A stretch of DNA of 64,000 nt, taken from Nocardiopsis dassonvillei_B (GTDB taxonomy: Bacteria > Actinomycetota > Actinomycetes > Streptosporangiales > Streptosporangiaceae). Shown here one piece after another: positions 1 to 8,943 of the stretch (its first letter is position 1; each line of letters begins with the position of its first letter). The DNA is taken from assembly GCF_964273065.1 (NCBI RefSeq), contig NZ_OZ186815.1, positions 3,472,001-3,536,000 on the forward strand. Direction: 5' to 3'. The notes under the pieces are model-generated. The model was not told where the DNA came from. It worked only from the letters and a program-made list of their open reading frames with translations, and searched no databases. The position numbers and the translations under genes were made by a program.

Positions 1-661
1 GGCCGAACACCCGGACGCCCTCGGGGAGCTCCCGGTCGCCGTCCCAGGCGCGGAAGTCGGCGGTGCGCACGTCCCGCTGGGTGACCGCGGCCGGGCGGCG
101 GTTCACCCTGACGATGCTGACGGAGCCCTCGGGGTCGGTCGTGTAGTCGTCGTCGGGCTCACCCTCGTTGGCGACCAGGAGGAGGCGCCCGTCCGGGGTG
201 AAGGTCAGCATGTCGGGCAGGGCGCCCACACGCACGGCGTTGAGGGCGTTGCCGCGGGTGTCGTAGAAGACCACCCAGCCCGGATCGGTGCGGTCGGCGG
301 CCTCCACCGCGACGGCGACGGTGTCGCCGTGGACCGCCACGGAGTTGGCGACCGCGCCCTCCTCCACCACCGAGCCGTCGGCGGCCGGGACGCCCGGGGC
401 CGCCAGGTCGAAGAGCTTGACCGGGGCGGCGGGGTCGGAGATGTCGAGGACCTCGACGGTGGCCGCCAGGGCGTTGACCACGTACAGGCGCTGGCTGCGC
501 GGATCGTGGGCGACGATCTCGGCGGACGCCTGGTCGAAGGCACCGGTGGAGTAGGTGCCGAGCGGGGTGAGGGGGGCTCCTTCGGCGCGTTCGTCGGCGT
601 GGGCCGCCGCGCCGCTGAGGGCGACGGACAGGGCCGCCGCCACCGCCGTGGTCTTGCGCAT
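1..661 (-). CDS. Choice-of-anchor-I family secreted protein, 5' part
   Basis: The reading frame is open from an ATG at 661 to the window edge, so about 220 N-terminal residues are visible and the C-terminus is missing. Residues 1-24 form a signal peptide (MRKTTAVAAALSVALSGAAA, then AHA). The mature part reads as a beta-propeller: it has repeated strand patterns such as RLYVVNALAATVEVLDIS and LLLVANEGEPDDDYTTDPEG. That NEGEP segment is typical of the choice-of-anchor I family, extracellular beta-propeller proteins often linked to phosphatase or nuclease domains. The protein is exported; its catalytic activity cannot be judged from this fragment. A GGAA element precedes the ATG. It is separated from the helicase gene by about 95 bases. 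Confidence 0.8.
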   Translation of the reverse strand, partial: MRKTTAVAAALSVALSGAAAHADERAEGAPLTPLGTYSTGAFDQASAEIVAHDPRSQRLYVVNALAATVEVLDISDPAAPVKLFDLAAPGVPAADGSVVEEGAVANSVAVHGDTVAVAVEAADRTDPGWVVFYDTRGNALNAVRVGALPDMLTFTPDGRLLLVANEGEPDDDYTTDPEGSVSIVRVNRRPAAVTQRDVRTADFRAWDGDRELPEGVRVFG

Positions 662-756
662 GGTGGTTCCTTCCGGGGGACGGGCGCGGACGCGCCCCGC
701 GGAAGCCAACCAGGCGGGCCCGAACGGCCGGTGTCGCCCGGGTGAAGCGCCGGGGA

Positions 757-3540
757 TCAGGACCAGGTGAGACGGTGTGCCGTGGAGGTGCCCTCCAGCG
801 GAGAGGCGCCGTAGTGGGCGGCCAATAGTGCGGCCCCCGGTTCGGTGGAGGTGCGGATCGCGGAGGTCGGGGCGATCCAGTGCCCCCAGGCGGCCTCGAA
901 CGCCTCCAAGCGGGTGCGGTTGCGGCAGAACAGAGCCGGGACGACGTGGTGGACGACCGGGTTCTCGGGCAGCGTCCCGTCGAGGAGGGCGCGGGCGTTC
1001 GCGTCCGTGGCCGCGGGCGGAAGCGGCCGGGGGATCACGTACCCGGGTTCGCCGACGACCGGACCGACCAGCTCCTCCAGGGAGGTGGCGAAATCCTCGG
1101 CGGCGTCGGAGAGGGTGAACCGGTAGACGCCGTCGGTGTCGACGCGGACCCGCACCCCGGCGGCGCCGGCCGTGGAACGGCCCGTTCCCCGGAGGGCCTC
1201 GGCGACCGCGCAGGCGTAGCGGACCGCGTCGTCGGGTTCGGCCGCCTCGGCGAGCAGTTCGCGGGCCCGGCGCAGGCGGGCGGCGCCGCGGACCCGGAGC
1301 GCGACGGGTACCAGGGCGGCGGTCGCCGCCGCCGCGAGCAGGGACCAGGGCGACGCGATCGCCGAGAACAGGACCAGCAGTGCGGTGAGGGCCGACAGGA
1401 GGAGGGCGGCGACAGGGAACCCGCCCGGCAGCGGGTCGGACGGGCCCGTGCCCGCCGGGCACACACCCCGGCGCCCCGGCAGTACCCGGGGCGGGTCGGG
1501 CAGGGCGACGTCCGCACCGCGGACGGCGGGGGTGCGCCGGCCCCGGACCCGCAGGGTGGGCAGCAGGAAGTCCTCGTAGGGCTCACCGATGCGCCAGCGC
1601 TCGCGGGTGAGGTCGCGGCGGCCGACCCGGGCGAGCATGCGCCGGTTCAGCTCCTCGGGGTCGGCGGGCGGCGCGTACGGGGAGAGGGAGGGGTCGATGT
1701 GGGCGACACCGCCCATCACCTCGCCGTCGGCGTCGACCCCCAGGTACCCCTGGTGCTTACGGACGAACCGGTCCCAGTCGGCGTCCCCGCGCGGGTGCTC
1801 GCCGGAGACGCACACGACCGTCCAGGTGTGCGCGGTCTTGTCGGGCCGGTCCGGGTCCAGGCGCAGCGCCCGGCCCCGGCTCTGGACGACGGCGGTGGGC
1901 GTGGTGGCGGTGGTGAGGTCGACGACGGTGTTCACGCCGCGCGCGTCCCAGCCCTCGCCGAGCAGGGCGCGGGTGCCGACCAGGACACGGGAGCCGCCGG
2001 ACTCGAAGAACCGGGTCACCGCGCCCACCCGGACACGCGGCGACCAGGGGCCCACGATGTCGCAGAGCCCGTCCGGGCGGTCGACGGCGGCCAGGTCCGC
2101 GCCGGGCAGTTCGGTCCGGGCGTACTCCAGGAAGAGCATGGCCGTCCCCGGTGCCATGGCCACGGTGCGGCCGGTGAGCAGCACCGGGTCGAGGAGGTCG
2201 GTCCGGGGGTCGCCGGCCAGGGTGGTGAGCTGGAGACGGGCCGACCCGGCGTCGGCGTCGAGGATGCCGCGCAGGGCGACGGGCGGCCGGGAGGAGGCGT
2301 GCTCGTGGTCGCACAGGACCAGGGCGCGCAACCGCTCCCCCAGGGCCGCGGCCTCGGCGGCGAGGATCTCGGCGGTGGCGTGCGCCTTGGAGTCGCTGCG
2401 GGCCAGTACCCGGTCGACCGGGGAGACACCGCGGCGGACGCCGTTGCGGGTGAGGTGGTGGCCGATCGCGGGCAGGGAGGCGCGCAGGCGCTCGCGGGCC
2501 CGGCGGTCGCGCTCGGATGCGGTGTCCGGGGGAAGGCAGCGCCTGGCGTAGTCGTCGATGAGGGCGATCCAGTCGGCCGCGGTCGGCGGGCGGCGGTGCT
2601 CCTCGAGCGGCCGGGCCCCCTCGGGCAGATCGCACAGGCCGGTGTGGTGCAGGCGCAGGACGGCGTCGGCCAGGGCGGGTTCGGCCGCGGCGACCCGCGC
2701 CCAGGGGACGCGGCCGCCCTCGGCGGCGTCCCGGTGCACGAACCGGGCGTCGATCCAGGGCAGCAGGTCCGTGGTCGCGAACCCCGGGGTGAGCAGCTCG
2801 TCGCACATCCGGGAGAAGCGCTCGCCCTGGTCCTTGAGGTAGGCGAGCTCGGTGGGCGTGGGCGCGGTGAGGTAGACCAGCTCCGCGAACGGGGCGAGGT
2901 ATCCGTCGCGGACCAGGGCGGGGATGGAGGCACCGGTGACGGGTTCGCCGAAGAGGCGGTCCACCAGGGCCCGCTCCGCCGCGGTGAGGTCGGTGGCCGG
3001 GGTGCCGGTCAGCCCGATGACGTGCGCGTCCGGAAGCTCGTCGAGGACCTCGGCGAGCAGGCGCCCCCACACCTGGAGCAGGTGGTGGCACTCGTCGAGC
3101 AGGACGGTGAGGGGACCGGCCCCGTGCAGCGCGTCGACGAGGGCGCGGCCGTTGGGGTGCAGCCGGTCGCGGACGGAGGTGCGGCCGCCGCCCTCCTCGT
3201 CGGTCTCGGTGTCGGGGTCGAACACCGCCAGGGACTGGTAGGTGAGGACGGTGGTGTGGTGGGAGAGGTCGCGGTCGGTCCCGGCGGTGCGGTCGTCGCC
3301 TCCGGAGCGCAGGGAGTCCCAGGTGCGGATCCACTGTCCTTGGATGGCGGTGTTGGGCACGAGGACGACGGTCCGGCGGTCGAGCCGGCGGGCGGCCGCC
3401 AGGCCGACGAGGGTCTTGCCCGCACCCGGGGGGAGGACGATCCAGGTGCGCCGCTCTCCGGCGTCCCAGCGCGCGGCGACGGCTTCCAGCGCCTCGCGCT
3501 GGTAGGGCCGGAGGCCGGGGGGATCCGTGACGGCGGGCAC
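757..3540 (-). CDS. SF2 DEAD/DEAH-box helicase with C-terminal membrane segments
   Basis: This 927-residue protein is a superfamily 2 helicase of the type III restriction/UvrB-like class. Visible motifs are RPYQREAL (Q-like), Walker A PPGAGKT at 37-43, DECHH at 149-153, TGTPA at 178-182 and the motif VI stretch QSRGRALRLDP in the second RecA domain. The last 220 residues are unusual: about 709-750 form two very hydrophobic segments, followed by a charged helical stretch and an alpha/beta tail with no domain I recognise. If the hydrophobic part is truly membrane-inserted, the helicase would sit at the inner face of the membrane. Family members act as ATP-dependent nucleic-acid translocases; the substrate is unknown. 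No methylase or nuclease gene is adjacent, so a restriction role is not supported by context. Confidence 0.82.
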   Translation of the reverse strand: MPAVTDPPGLRPYQREALEAVAARWDAGERRTWIVLPPGAGKTLVGLAAARRLDRRTVVLVPNTAIQGQWIRTWDSLRSGGDDRTAGTDRDLSHHTTVLTYQSLAVFDPDTETDEEGGGRTSVRDRLHPNGRALVDALHGAGPLTVLLDECHHLLQVWGRLLAEVLDELPDAHVIGLTGTPATDLTAAERALVDRLFGEPVTGASIPALVRDGYLAPFAELVYLTAPTPTELAYLKDQGERFSRMCDELLTPGFATTDLLPWIDARFVHRDAAEGGRVPWARVAAAEPALADAVLRLHHTGLCDLPEGARPLEEHRRPPTAADWIALIDDYARRCLPPDTASERDRRARERLRASLPAIGHHLTRNGVRRGVSPVDRVLARSDSKAHATAEILAAEAAALGERLRALVLCDHEHASSRPPVALRGILDADAGSARLQLTTLAGDPRTDLLDPVLLTGRTVAMAPGTAMLFLEYARTELPGADLAAVDRPDGLCDIVGPWSPRVRVGAVTRFFESGGSRVLVGTRALLGEGWDARGVNTVVDLTTATTPTAVVQSRGRALRLDPDRPDKTAHTWTVVCVSGEHPRGDADWDRFVRKHQGYLGVDADGEVMGGVAHIDPSLSPYAPPADPEELNRRMLARVGRRDLTRERWRIGEPYEDFLLPTLRVRGRRTPAVRGADVALPDPPRVLPGRRGVCPAGTGPSDPLPGGFPVAALLLSALTALLVLFSAIASPWSLLAAAATAALVPVALRVRGAARLRRARELLAEAAEPDDAVRYACAVAEALRGTGRSTAGAAGVRVRVDTDGVYRFTLSDAAEDFATSLEELVGPVVGEPGYVIPRPLPPAATDANARALLDGTLPENPVVHHVVPALFCRNRTRLEAFEAAWGHWIAPTSAIRTSTEPGAALLAAHYGASPLEGTSTAHRLTWS

Positions 3541-3680
3541 GGGCCCACGGTAGCGGGAGCGGGTGGGCGGGTGCCGGGGCGGGGCTCGGCGGCCGCGGGA
3601 ACGACGGGCCGGGGGGCGTCGGCGGTGGCGCGGACCGGGGTGCGGAGCCCGGCTGGGGCGGCACGGGTCGACGGGCGCGG

Positions 3681-4100
3681 TCAGCGCCCGCCGGAGCGCT
3701 GGACGCGGTGCCAGGCGGTGACCCAGCGCCGGCGCTCGGCCTCGTCCTCACCGGCGCAGGCGGTGACGAAGGCCATCAGGAACACGTACCGGGGCAGCCG
3801 GTCGCCCTCCAGGACCTGGCGGAAGGTGGTGTGCTTGACGGCTCCGCCGCACAGGTACTCCAGCTCCCGGTAGGACCAGTCGCCGGCCCACACCACGTAG
3901 CGGCGCATGGTGAGGAGGAACTCGGCGGTGGTGCGGGCGTGCAGGGGGTTGGGCCGGTGCTCGTAGCCGTCGATGTCGCGCAGGGGGCGGGAGCGCTCGA
4001 CGGTGGCGGTCACCGGGGTGGAGAGGAGGCTGTCCAGCCATCCGGTGCCGTTGAGGGCGCGGTTCGGGCCGGTCGGTTCAAGGACGCCCGTGGGGGTCAC
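3681..4100 (-). CDS. Small helix-turn-helix protein, 139 aa
   Basis: I start it at the GTG at 4100 because a clear GGAG lies 7 bases upstream; the open frame continues further upstream but without coding character. The C-terminal half (FLLTMRRYVVWAGDWSYREL, then a CGGAVKHTTFRQVLEG segment) has the spacing of an XRE-like helix-turn-helix domain, similar to actinomycete proteins of about 100-150 residues with a single cytoplasmic HTH. It is probably a DNA-binding regulator or the HTH module of a larger signalling set. Target unknown. It is transcribed in the same direction as the helicase, 140 bases apart. Confidence 0.65.
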   Translation of the reverse strand: MTPTGVLEPTGPNRALNGTGWLDSLLSTPVTATVERSRPLRDIDGYEHRPNPLHARTTAEFLLTMRRYVVWAGDWSYRELEYLCGGAVKHTTFRQVLEGDRLPRYVFLMAFVTACAGEDEAERRRWVTAWHRVQRSGGR

Positions 4101-4615
4101 GCCGTCTCCTTTTCTCGTTCCGAGGAGGATCGTCAATCGCTGCTTCCGGGCACGGAGCACCTGAAGGTGCACAAGTGAACAGGGGGTGCGGGGAGAACAC
4201 CGAAGCCACGCGGGGATGTTGTGGAGTAACCGCGACTGTTCGGTTACCGGGAAATCTACCGGATGAACACGACAGGCGAAAGCGCCTGTGGCGCGGGCAT
4301 CCCGGCGTTCTCCGCCACACGGTGGTGTGACGCCCGGAGTACCCGCGGGGTTTCCGGGAATTTTTCTCAACAAATCAGTCGAATGTCATCTGGAGCCACT
4401 GGAAAAACGTCGCCGGCGATCAATGCCGGTGATGCACTTCCCACCAGGTGACACCACTCTCCGCCCTCGAATGCCACACAGAGAGATAACCGAATACCAA
4501 CATTAAGGACGGCCGAAAATCGAAGATGCGGAGCGCGGGACGGCCTCCCGGAACGGTCGGCGGAGCGGGCGCACGGACCGGTCCGCACCGCCGGTCCCGC
4601 CGCGTCCGCGATCGC
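4101..4615. other. Intergenic stretch, 515 bases
   Basis: No coding signal on either strand. The middle (about 4200-4510) is noticeably less GC-rich than the flanking genes, which fits promoter DNA for the minus-strand HTH gene. I could not pick out a convincing -10/-35 pair, terminator or RNA gene. Confidence 0.4.
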
Positions 4616-5554
4616 CTAGGAAGCAAGGCCCTCCGGGGACCAGCGGACGACGGTCGCGTCGTCGCGGACCTTGCCGCGGGGATGGGAGCGCCCCTGCGGG
4701 TCGGCGTCCTCCAGGGCGCGCACCCGCTCGATCAGCGCCCGGGGACCCTTGTCCGAAACCAGGGAGAAGGCCTGTCCCCAATCCAGGTCGCCGAAGACCT
4801 CCACCGCACGGGTCGCCCCGTCGGTCATGAGGGCGAACCGGTCGAGCCGGGCCGTCCCGGTGTACGCCTCGTCTGCGGCCCGGGGGTCGGATCCCGCCGT
4901 CCAGAACCCGCCCGGGACACCGCGCAGCGCGCGGAGCGCCTCCGGTGCCTCGCCGCGGCGGCGCAGGTCGGTCCGGAGGGCGTCCAGCCGGGTGTCGGCC
5001 ACCAGGCCGACCCCGTCCACGGTCCGGACCACCCCGCCCCGCCCGTCCGGATCGGCCGCGCCGGGCAGGGGCCGGGGATCGGCGAGCAGCAGGACGGAGT
5101 CGGACAGCACCAGGTACTCCAGCCGCCCCGGTCCGTGCGCGGCGCGGTCCCCGCCCCCGGGCCCGTCCGGGCTCCCCGCCGGGGGCGCTCCGTTCTCGGC
5201 CGGGCCGCCGGGGGCGGCGCCTCCGGAATCCCCGCCGGGGACGATGCGGACGGCGACCACGGTCGCGGACGGGGTGTCCCGGCGGGCGAGGTCGCAGGTG
5301 CCGGAGTGCAGGGCCGCCGCCGCCCCTATCGCCTCGGCCAGCGCGGCGCGCAGCGGCCGTCCCGCGTCGATGCCGGCCAGCAGCAGGCCGCCCAGCCACC
5401 GGACGTGCCGGGCCACCCCGTGGGAACAGCCGCCGTCTCCGTCGGGCGGCCCGCTCACCCCGTCCAGCAGTACCGCGCAGTGCGCGGTCACCGCGGCGAA
5501 GTCCTCGTTGGGGCGGTCGGCGCGGCCGGGTTCGGTGGCGATCTGGAAAGGCAT
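4616..5554 (-). CDS. PP2C-family serine/threonine phosphatase-like protein
   Basis: The 312-residue product starts at the ATG at 5554, preceded by AAGGGGA. It carries PP2C-type motifs: RPNEDF near the N-terminus, LLDGVSG (metal-binding DG), RRDTPSATVVAV in the core, MTDGATRAVEVFGDLDW and the terminal RDDATVVRW. PP2C phosphatases are cytoplasmic Mn/Mg-dependent enzymes that remove phosphate from Ser/Thr. A Gly/Ala/Pro-rich insert interrupts the middle of the domain. The divergence of the motifs leaves open whether it is active. It lies downstream of, and on the same strand as, the L,D-transpeptidase gene, about 180 bases away, so a shared transcript is possible but not shown. Confidence 0.78.
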   Translation of the reverse strand: MPFQIATEPGRADRPNEDFAAVTAHCAVLLDGVSGPPDGDGGCSHGVARHVRWLGGLLLAGIDAGRPLRAALAEAIGAAAALHSGTCDLARRDTPSATVVAVRIVPGGDSGGAAPGGPAENGAPPAGSPDGPGGGDRAAHGPGRLEYLVLSDSVLLLADPRPLPGAADPDGRGGVVRTVDGVGLVADTRLDALRTDLRRRGEAPEALRALRGVPGGFWTAGSDPRAADEAYTGTARLDRFALMTDGATRAVEVFGDLDWGQAFSLVSDKGPRALIERVRALEDADPQGRSHPRGKVRDDATVVRWSPEGLAS

Positions 5555-5734
5555 GAGGGTCCCCTTCGCGGGCCCGGGCGGTCCCTCCGCCCGGCCGTGT
5601 CCTCTCCTTCCCGTGGCCGCCCCCGGCCACCCCACCGGCGGATGAATGCCGGGGGTCGGTCCCGCCCCGTCCGGCACGGGGGCGGCCGGGGACCACGGGC
5701 TCGGGGCCGCGGGCCCCGGCCGCACCGGAGCCGG

Positions 5735-6451
5735 TCAGCGGACGAGGACGGTGGTGCCCACCGCGATGTGGCCCTCCTGCCGCAGCCAGTCCATGGCGGG
5801 CAGGCTCACGCGCGCACAGCCGTGGGAGGCCGGGTACGCCGGGACGCTCGTGTACCCGTGGACGGCGATGCCGCCGTTGAAGTACATCGGTGCGTACAGC
5901 GCGCCGTAGGGCCCCGGGTCCCAGCCGGACACCTGCCGGAACACCGTGTAGGTGCCGGTCGGGGTGACCGCGACCCGCTCGGAGCCGTCGGCCCCGAGGT
6001 AGGGCTTCCCGGACCCGGTGGAGGTGTTGAGCGTGTACTCCACCTCCCCGCCGGAGACCACCAGGAGCAGCTGGCGCTCCAGGTCGATCTCCAGCGCGTC
6101 GCCGGAGGAGTCCGCCGATGGTCGGACCCCGTCGGCCAGTGCGGCCCGGGTGTCCGGGCCGACCACGCCGTCGCGGTCGATGCCCGCGGCCTTCTGGAGG
6201 GCGAGCACCGCCTGGGCTGTGTTGGGCCCGAACTCGCCGTCGGCGCCGTCGAGCCAGTAGCCGAGGCCGAGCAGCTCCTCCTGGAGCCGGGCGACGGCCC
6301 GGCCGGAGTCGCCGTTGCGCAGCTCCCGGGCGGCCGCGTGCGCGGGCGCCGGGGAGAACAGGAGGGCGGTCAGCAGTGCGGCGACCAGTGCCGCGAGCAG
6401 CCGGACCGGGGATCGGAGGGTCGTGAGGGAGTGTGTTGTGGGGGTCGGCAT
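5735..6451 (-). CDS. L,D-transpeptidase (YkuD domain) with peptidoglycan-binding domain
   Basis: A 238-residue exported enzyme. Residues 1-40 are a signal peptide or membrane anchor ending near AHA. Residues 45-110 form a peptidoglycan-binding type 1 domain (GDSGRAVARLQEELLGLGYW, DGEFGPNTAQAV). The YkuD catalytic domain follows, with His198 (AVHGYT) and the nucleophile Cys212 in SHGCARVSLPAMDW. These enzymes make 3-3 cross-links in peptidoglycan or attach proteins to it, outside the membrane. The length and domain order are those of a minimal secreted L,D-transpeptidase, so I am confident of the class. Confidence 0.92.
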   Translation of the reverse strand: MPTPTTHSLTTLRSPVRLLAALVAALLTALLFSPAPAHAAARELRNGDSGRAVARLQEELLGLGYWLDGADGEFGPNTAQAVLALQKAAGIDRDGVVGPDTRAALADGVRPSADSSGDALEIDLERQLLLVVSGGEVEYTLNTSTGSGKPYLGADGSERVAVTPTGTYTVFRQVSGWDPGPYGALYAPMYFNGGIAVHGYTSVPAYPASHGCARVSLPAMDWLRQEGHIAVGTTVLVR

Positions 6452-6587
6452 ATTTCCCTTGTACCCGCCCGTGGCGGATCATGGGGGATTTTCCACAGCC
6501 TGTGGACGAAGACACGGCCCCCGGACCGCACGGCCCCGGGGCCCGCGCCCCGGGACCCGCGCCCCCGGACCCGCGCCCCCGGAGGGG

Positions 6588-7886
6588 TCAGCCGAAGTAC
6601 GCGCTGCGCACCGGCCCCGGTGTGTCCGCCCGCCAGCGCCGGGCGCCCCGGGCCCAGTGCCCGGCCACCGCCCCGGTGAACCCCGTGAGCACGTCCACCG
6701 TGTCCGGCGGTCCGTCCTCGCCGTTCTCACCGGTCACGGGCTCGGCCGCGAGGACCTCCTCGGCCAGCTCCGCCTCCGGGCGCTCGTCCGCCGGCACCGT
6801 CTCCACACCTCCGCCGGGGTTCTGCGGATCCGCCACCCGCATCCGCTCCCCCCAGGGGCGGTGGGCGGTCTGGTGGAGCAGGGTCACCACGTCCGCCGCC
6901 GGGCCCGAGGGGCGGACCCAGCCCGCGGCGTGCTCGAAGAGGATCTGCCCGTCCGGCCGTTCGAACAGCGCCGCGCGCAGCTCCGGGTCGGCGGCGTCGA
7001 GGTCGTAGGCCACCACCAGGGCCCCCGGCCGCGCCGGGTCCACCGGCAGCAGCGGCAGGCCGAGCAGGCGGGAGGCGGCCAGGCCCAGGACCGTGCTGTC
7101 CCGGTCGGGCAGCGCCATGACCCCCTCCGGCGCGCGTCCGGCCGCCTCCAGCACCAGCCGCAGCCGCTCCAGTCCGGTGCGGCAGTACGAGTAGTCGTCG
7201 GAGACGAAGGCGTAGCGTCCCCGCATGGGCTCCTCGAAGCCGAAGGGGGACAGGTGGGCGACCACTCCCCCGTGCAGGGCGAAATGCCATCCGCGCAGGT
7301 CGGAGCCGTCCAGCGGGCCCGCCTGGGCGGCGGCCCCGGCCCGGTCCGCCATGGCCTGGACCCGTGCGCGGGCGGGCTCCCAGTCGGGGTCCCGCGGAGC
7401 CGGCAGGCCGGCCAGGGCCTCTCCGGCCCCGGCGAGGTCCCCCGCGGCCAGGGAGTTGAAGGCGATCAGGTAGCGCCCGGGCCAGTCGGGCAGCTCGCCG
7501 GCCCATCCGCGCAGGGCGTCGGCGGCCTCCGCGTGCCGGTGGCCGTCCTCCAGCGCGGAGGCCAGCTCCCACAGGATGGGCAGGACGTCGGGGGCCAGGC
7601 CCCGGGCCCGGCGCAGCGCGGGGACCGCGACGAAGGGGATCCCCGCCTCGATGGCGGCGTATCCGAAGTCGTAGAGGGCCTTGGGCCCGTCGGTGTCGTC
7701 GAGCAGGGCGTCGGCGGCCGCGGCCAGGCCGTCCGCGCCCAGGGCCCGGGAGGCGTCGCGCACCAGCGCGACCAGGCCGGGCAGCGGGAGTCCGTCGGCC
7801 GCAGGGCGCAGGGAGAGGACGGCGCGTGAGGGTTCCCCCTGGGCCAGGGCCTCCCGTGCCGCGGCCAGGGGGTCGTTGTCGGTCAT
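6588..7886 (-). CDS. Tetratricopeptide-like protein, 432 aa
   Basis: I do not recognise a precise family. The N-terminal 190 residues are Ala/Leu-rich helical repeats of about 34 residues (for example VLPILWELASALEDGHRHAE and GRYLIAFNSLAAGDLAGAGE), resembling TPR repeats that bind protein partners. From about residue 200 the sequence becomes alpha/beta (YAFVSDDYSYCRTGLERLRL, PDRDSTVLGLAASRLLGLPL), a pattern that recalls nucleotide or phosphoribosyl-binding folds without a diagnostic motif. No signal peptide or membrane segment, so cytoplasmic. It is flanked by cell-wall and membrane genes on the same strand. Confidence 0.6.
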   Translation of the reverse strand: MTDNDPLAAAREALAQGEPSRAVLSLRPAADGLPLPGLVALVRDASRALGADGLAAAADALLDDTDGPKALYDFGYAAIEAGIPFVAVPALRRARGLAPDVLPILWELASALEDGHRHAEAADALRGWAGELPDWPGRYLIAFNSLAAGDLAGAGEALAGLPAPRDPDWEPARARVQAMADRAGAAAQAGPLDGSDLRGWHFALHGGVVAHLSPFGFEEPMRGRYAFVSDDYSYCRTGLERLRLVLEAAGRAPEGVMALPDRDSTVLGLAASRLLGLPLLPVDPARPGALVVAYDLDAADPELRAALFERPDGQILFEHAAGWVRPSGPAADVVTLLHQTAHRPWGERMRVADPQNPGGGVETVPADERPEAELAEEVLAAEPVTGENGEDGPPDTVDVLTGFTGAVAGHWARGARRWRADTPGPVRSAYFG

Positions 7887-7979
7887 GCTCCTCCGGGGTT
7901 CGGGGCGGGCCCGTACGGCCCACCCCCGGTGCGACGCGCACCCGGCCGCTCCGGTTCGCGCCGGTCCCTCCCCCGCCCG

Positions 7980-8819
7980 TCAGGAGCCGGCGGTCCGGCT
8001 CCGCAGGGTGGCGGCGACCTGGGCGAGCGCCCGGCAGCGGGCGAACTCCACCGAGGTGAAGGGAGCCCCGGAGCGCCGGACGACGAGCACCCGGCCGTCG
8101 GGGGCCGGCAGGGTCATGACGGTGCCGGACAGGTCCTCGCCCCCCAGGCCGGGGGGCGGCGCCTCCGCGGTGTCGACCCGCTGGGCCGCGGCCAGGGACA
8201 GCAACGAGTCCTCCAGGCTGGTGTCCCCGGACGCGAGTGCGCCGACCAGGGCCAGGGTCCGGCTGGTGGTGTCGCTGAGCTCGTGCGGGTCGGCGGTGCG
8301 CACGATGGCGTCGCGGCCGCCCGCCTCCCGGACGGCGGCGTGCAGGGCGTGCGCGCCCACGCGCGCGGGGGCGCTGACGAAGAACTCGTCGACGGCTTCG
8401 GTCCCGGCGGGGTGGACGTGCATGAGGCGGATGTCGATCCCCAGAGCCGCGAACCCGGCGGTGAGCGCGGCGAGACCGCCGGGAACGTCCGCGACGGTGA
8501 CCCGCACGCTCCACAGGCGGTCGCCGAGCGGGTCGTCGGCGGACGGGACCCGGTACGCGCGGCGGACGGCCGCGTTCCCGGGCACCGCCGCGGCCGGGGC
8601 GCGCCGGTGCCGGTACCAGCGGTGCAGACCGGAGGCCAGGACGAGTACCGCCCCGACTGCGAGCAGGGTACGGGCTCCGCCGTCGCTGTGGCCCAGGGAG
8701 AGCACCACCAGGTGGGCCGCCCCGGCGGCGAGCAGCAGGACCCCGAAGTCGAGGGCCTCCCGGCCCAGGAAGCCGGTGCGCCGGTCGTCGGTTCGGTGGT
8801 GGCCTTCGAAAGCATCCAT
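7980..8819 (-). CDS. ACT-domain membrane protein
   Basis: The 279-residue protein begins with two hydrophobic segments (about 24-44 and 50-66), then HRWYRHRR as a positive-inside stop. Residues 105-160 have the pattern of an ACT domain (RVTVADVPGGLAALTAGFAALGIDIRLMHV), normally a small-molecule binding regulatory module. A second ACT-like half (EFFVSAPARVGAHALHAAVREAG) follows. The rest (residues 180-279) is soluble and ends GRVLVVRRSGAPFTSVEFAR, seen in GAF/acetyltransferase-adjacent actinobacterial proteins. The domains are cytoplasmic by the positive-inside rule. Likely a membrane-tethered ligand sensor; ligand unknown. Confidence 0.7.
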   Translation of the reverse strand: MDAFEGHHRTDDRRTGFLGREALDFGVLLLAAGAAHLVVLSLGHSDGGARTLLAVGAVLVLASGLHRWYRHRRAPAAAVPGNAAVRRAYRVPSADDPLGDRLWSVRVTVADVPGGLAALTAGFAALGIDIRLMHVHPAGTEAVDEFFVSAPARVGAHALHAAVREAGGRDAIVRTADPHELSDTTSRTLALVGALASGDTSLEDSLLSLAAAQRVDTAEAPPPGLGGEDLSGTVMTLPAPDGRVLVVRRSGAPFTSVEFARCRALAQVAATLRSRTAGS

Positions 8820-8943
8820 GGGAGCGACGGTGCCAAGCCGACGTTGCGCCCGTGCTCCGGCCGATGACGGAGCGGTAACGCCGATGGGTGAGTCCGGTCA
8901 CGGCCACCGGTCCGGACGGGTTCCGGATGCCGCCCGGACCCGG

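Noticed and set aside
880..3873. A 997-codon open frame on the plus strand opposite the helicase gene
   Set aside because: It is a shadow of the minus-strand gene: Gly/Arg/Val-rich composition, no domain, and the minus strand has full helicase motifs. Very high GC leaves few stop codons in antisense frames.
4503..6515. A 670-codon minus-strand frame over the PP2C and L,D-transpeptidase genes
   Set aside because: It is a second frame on the same strand as two genes with clear motifs; its own translation is Arg/Gly/Pro-rich without domains.
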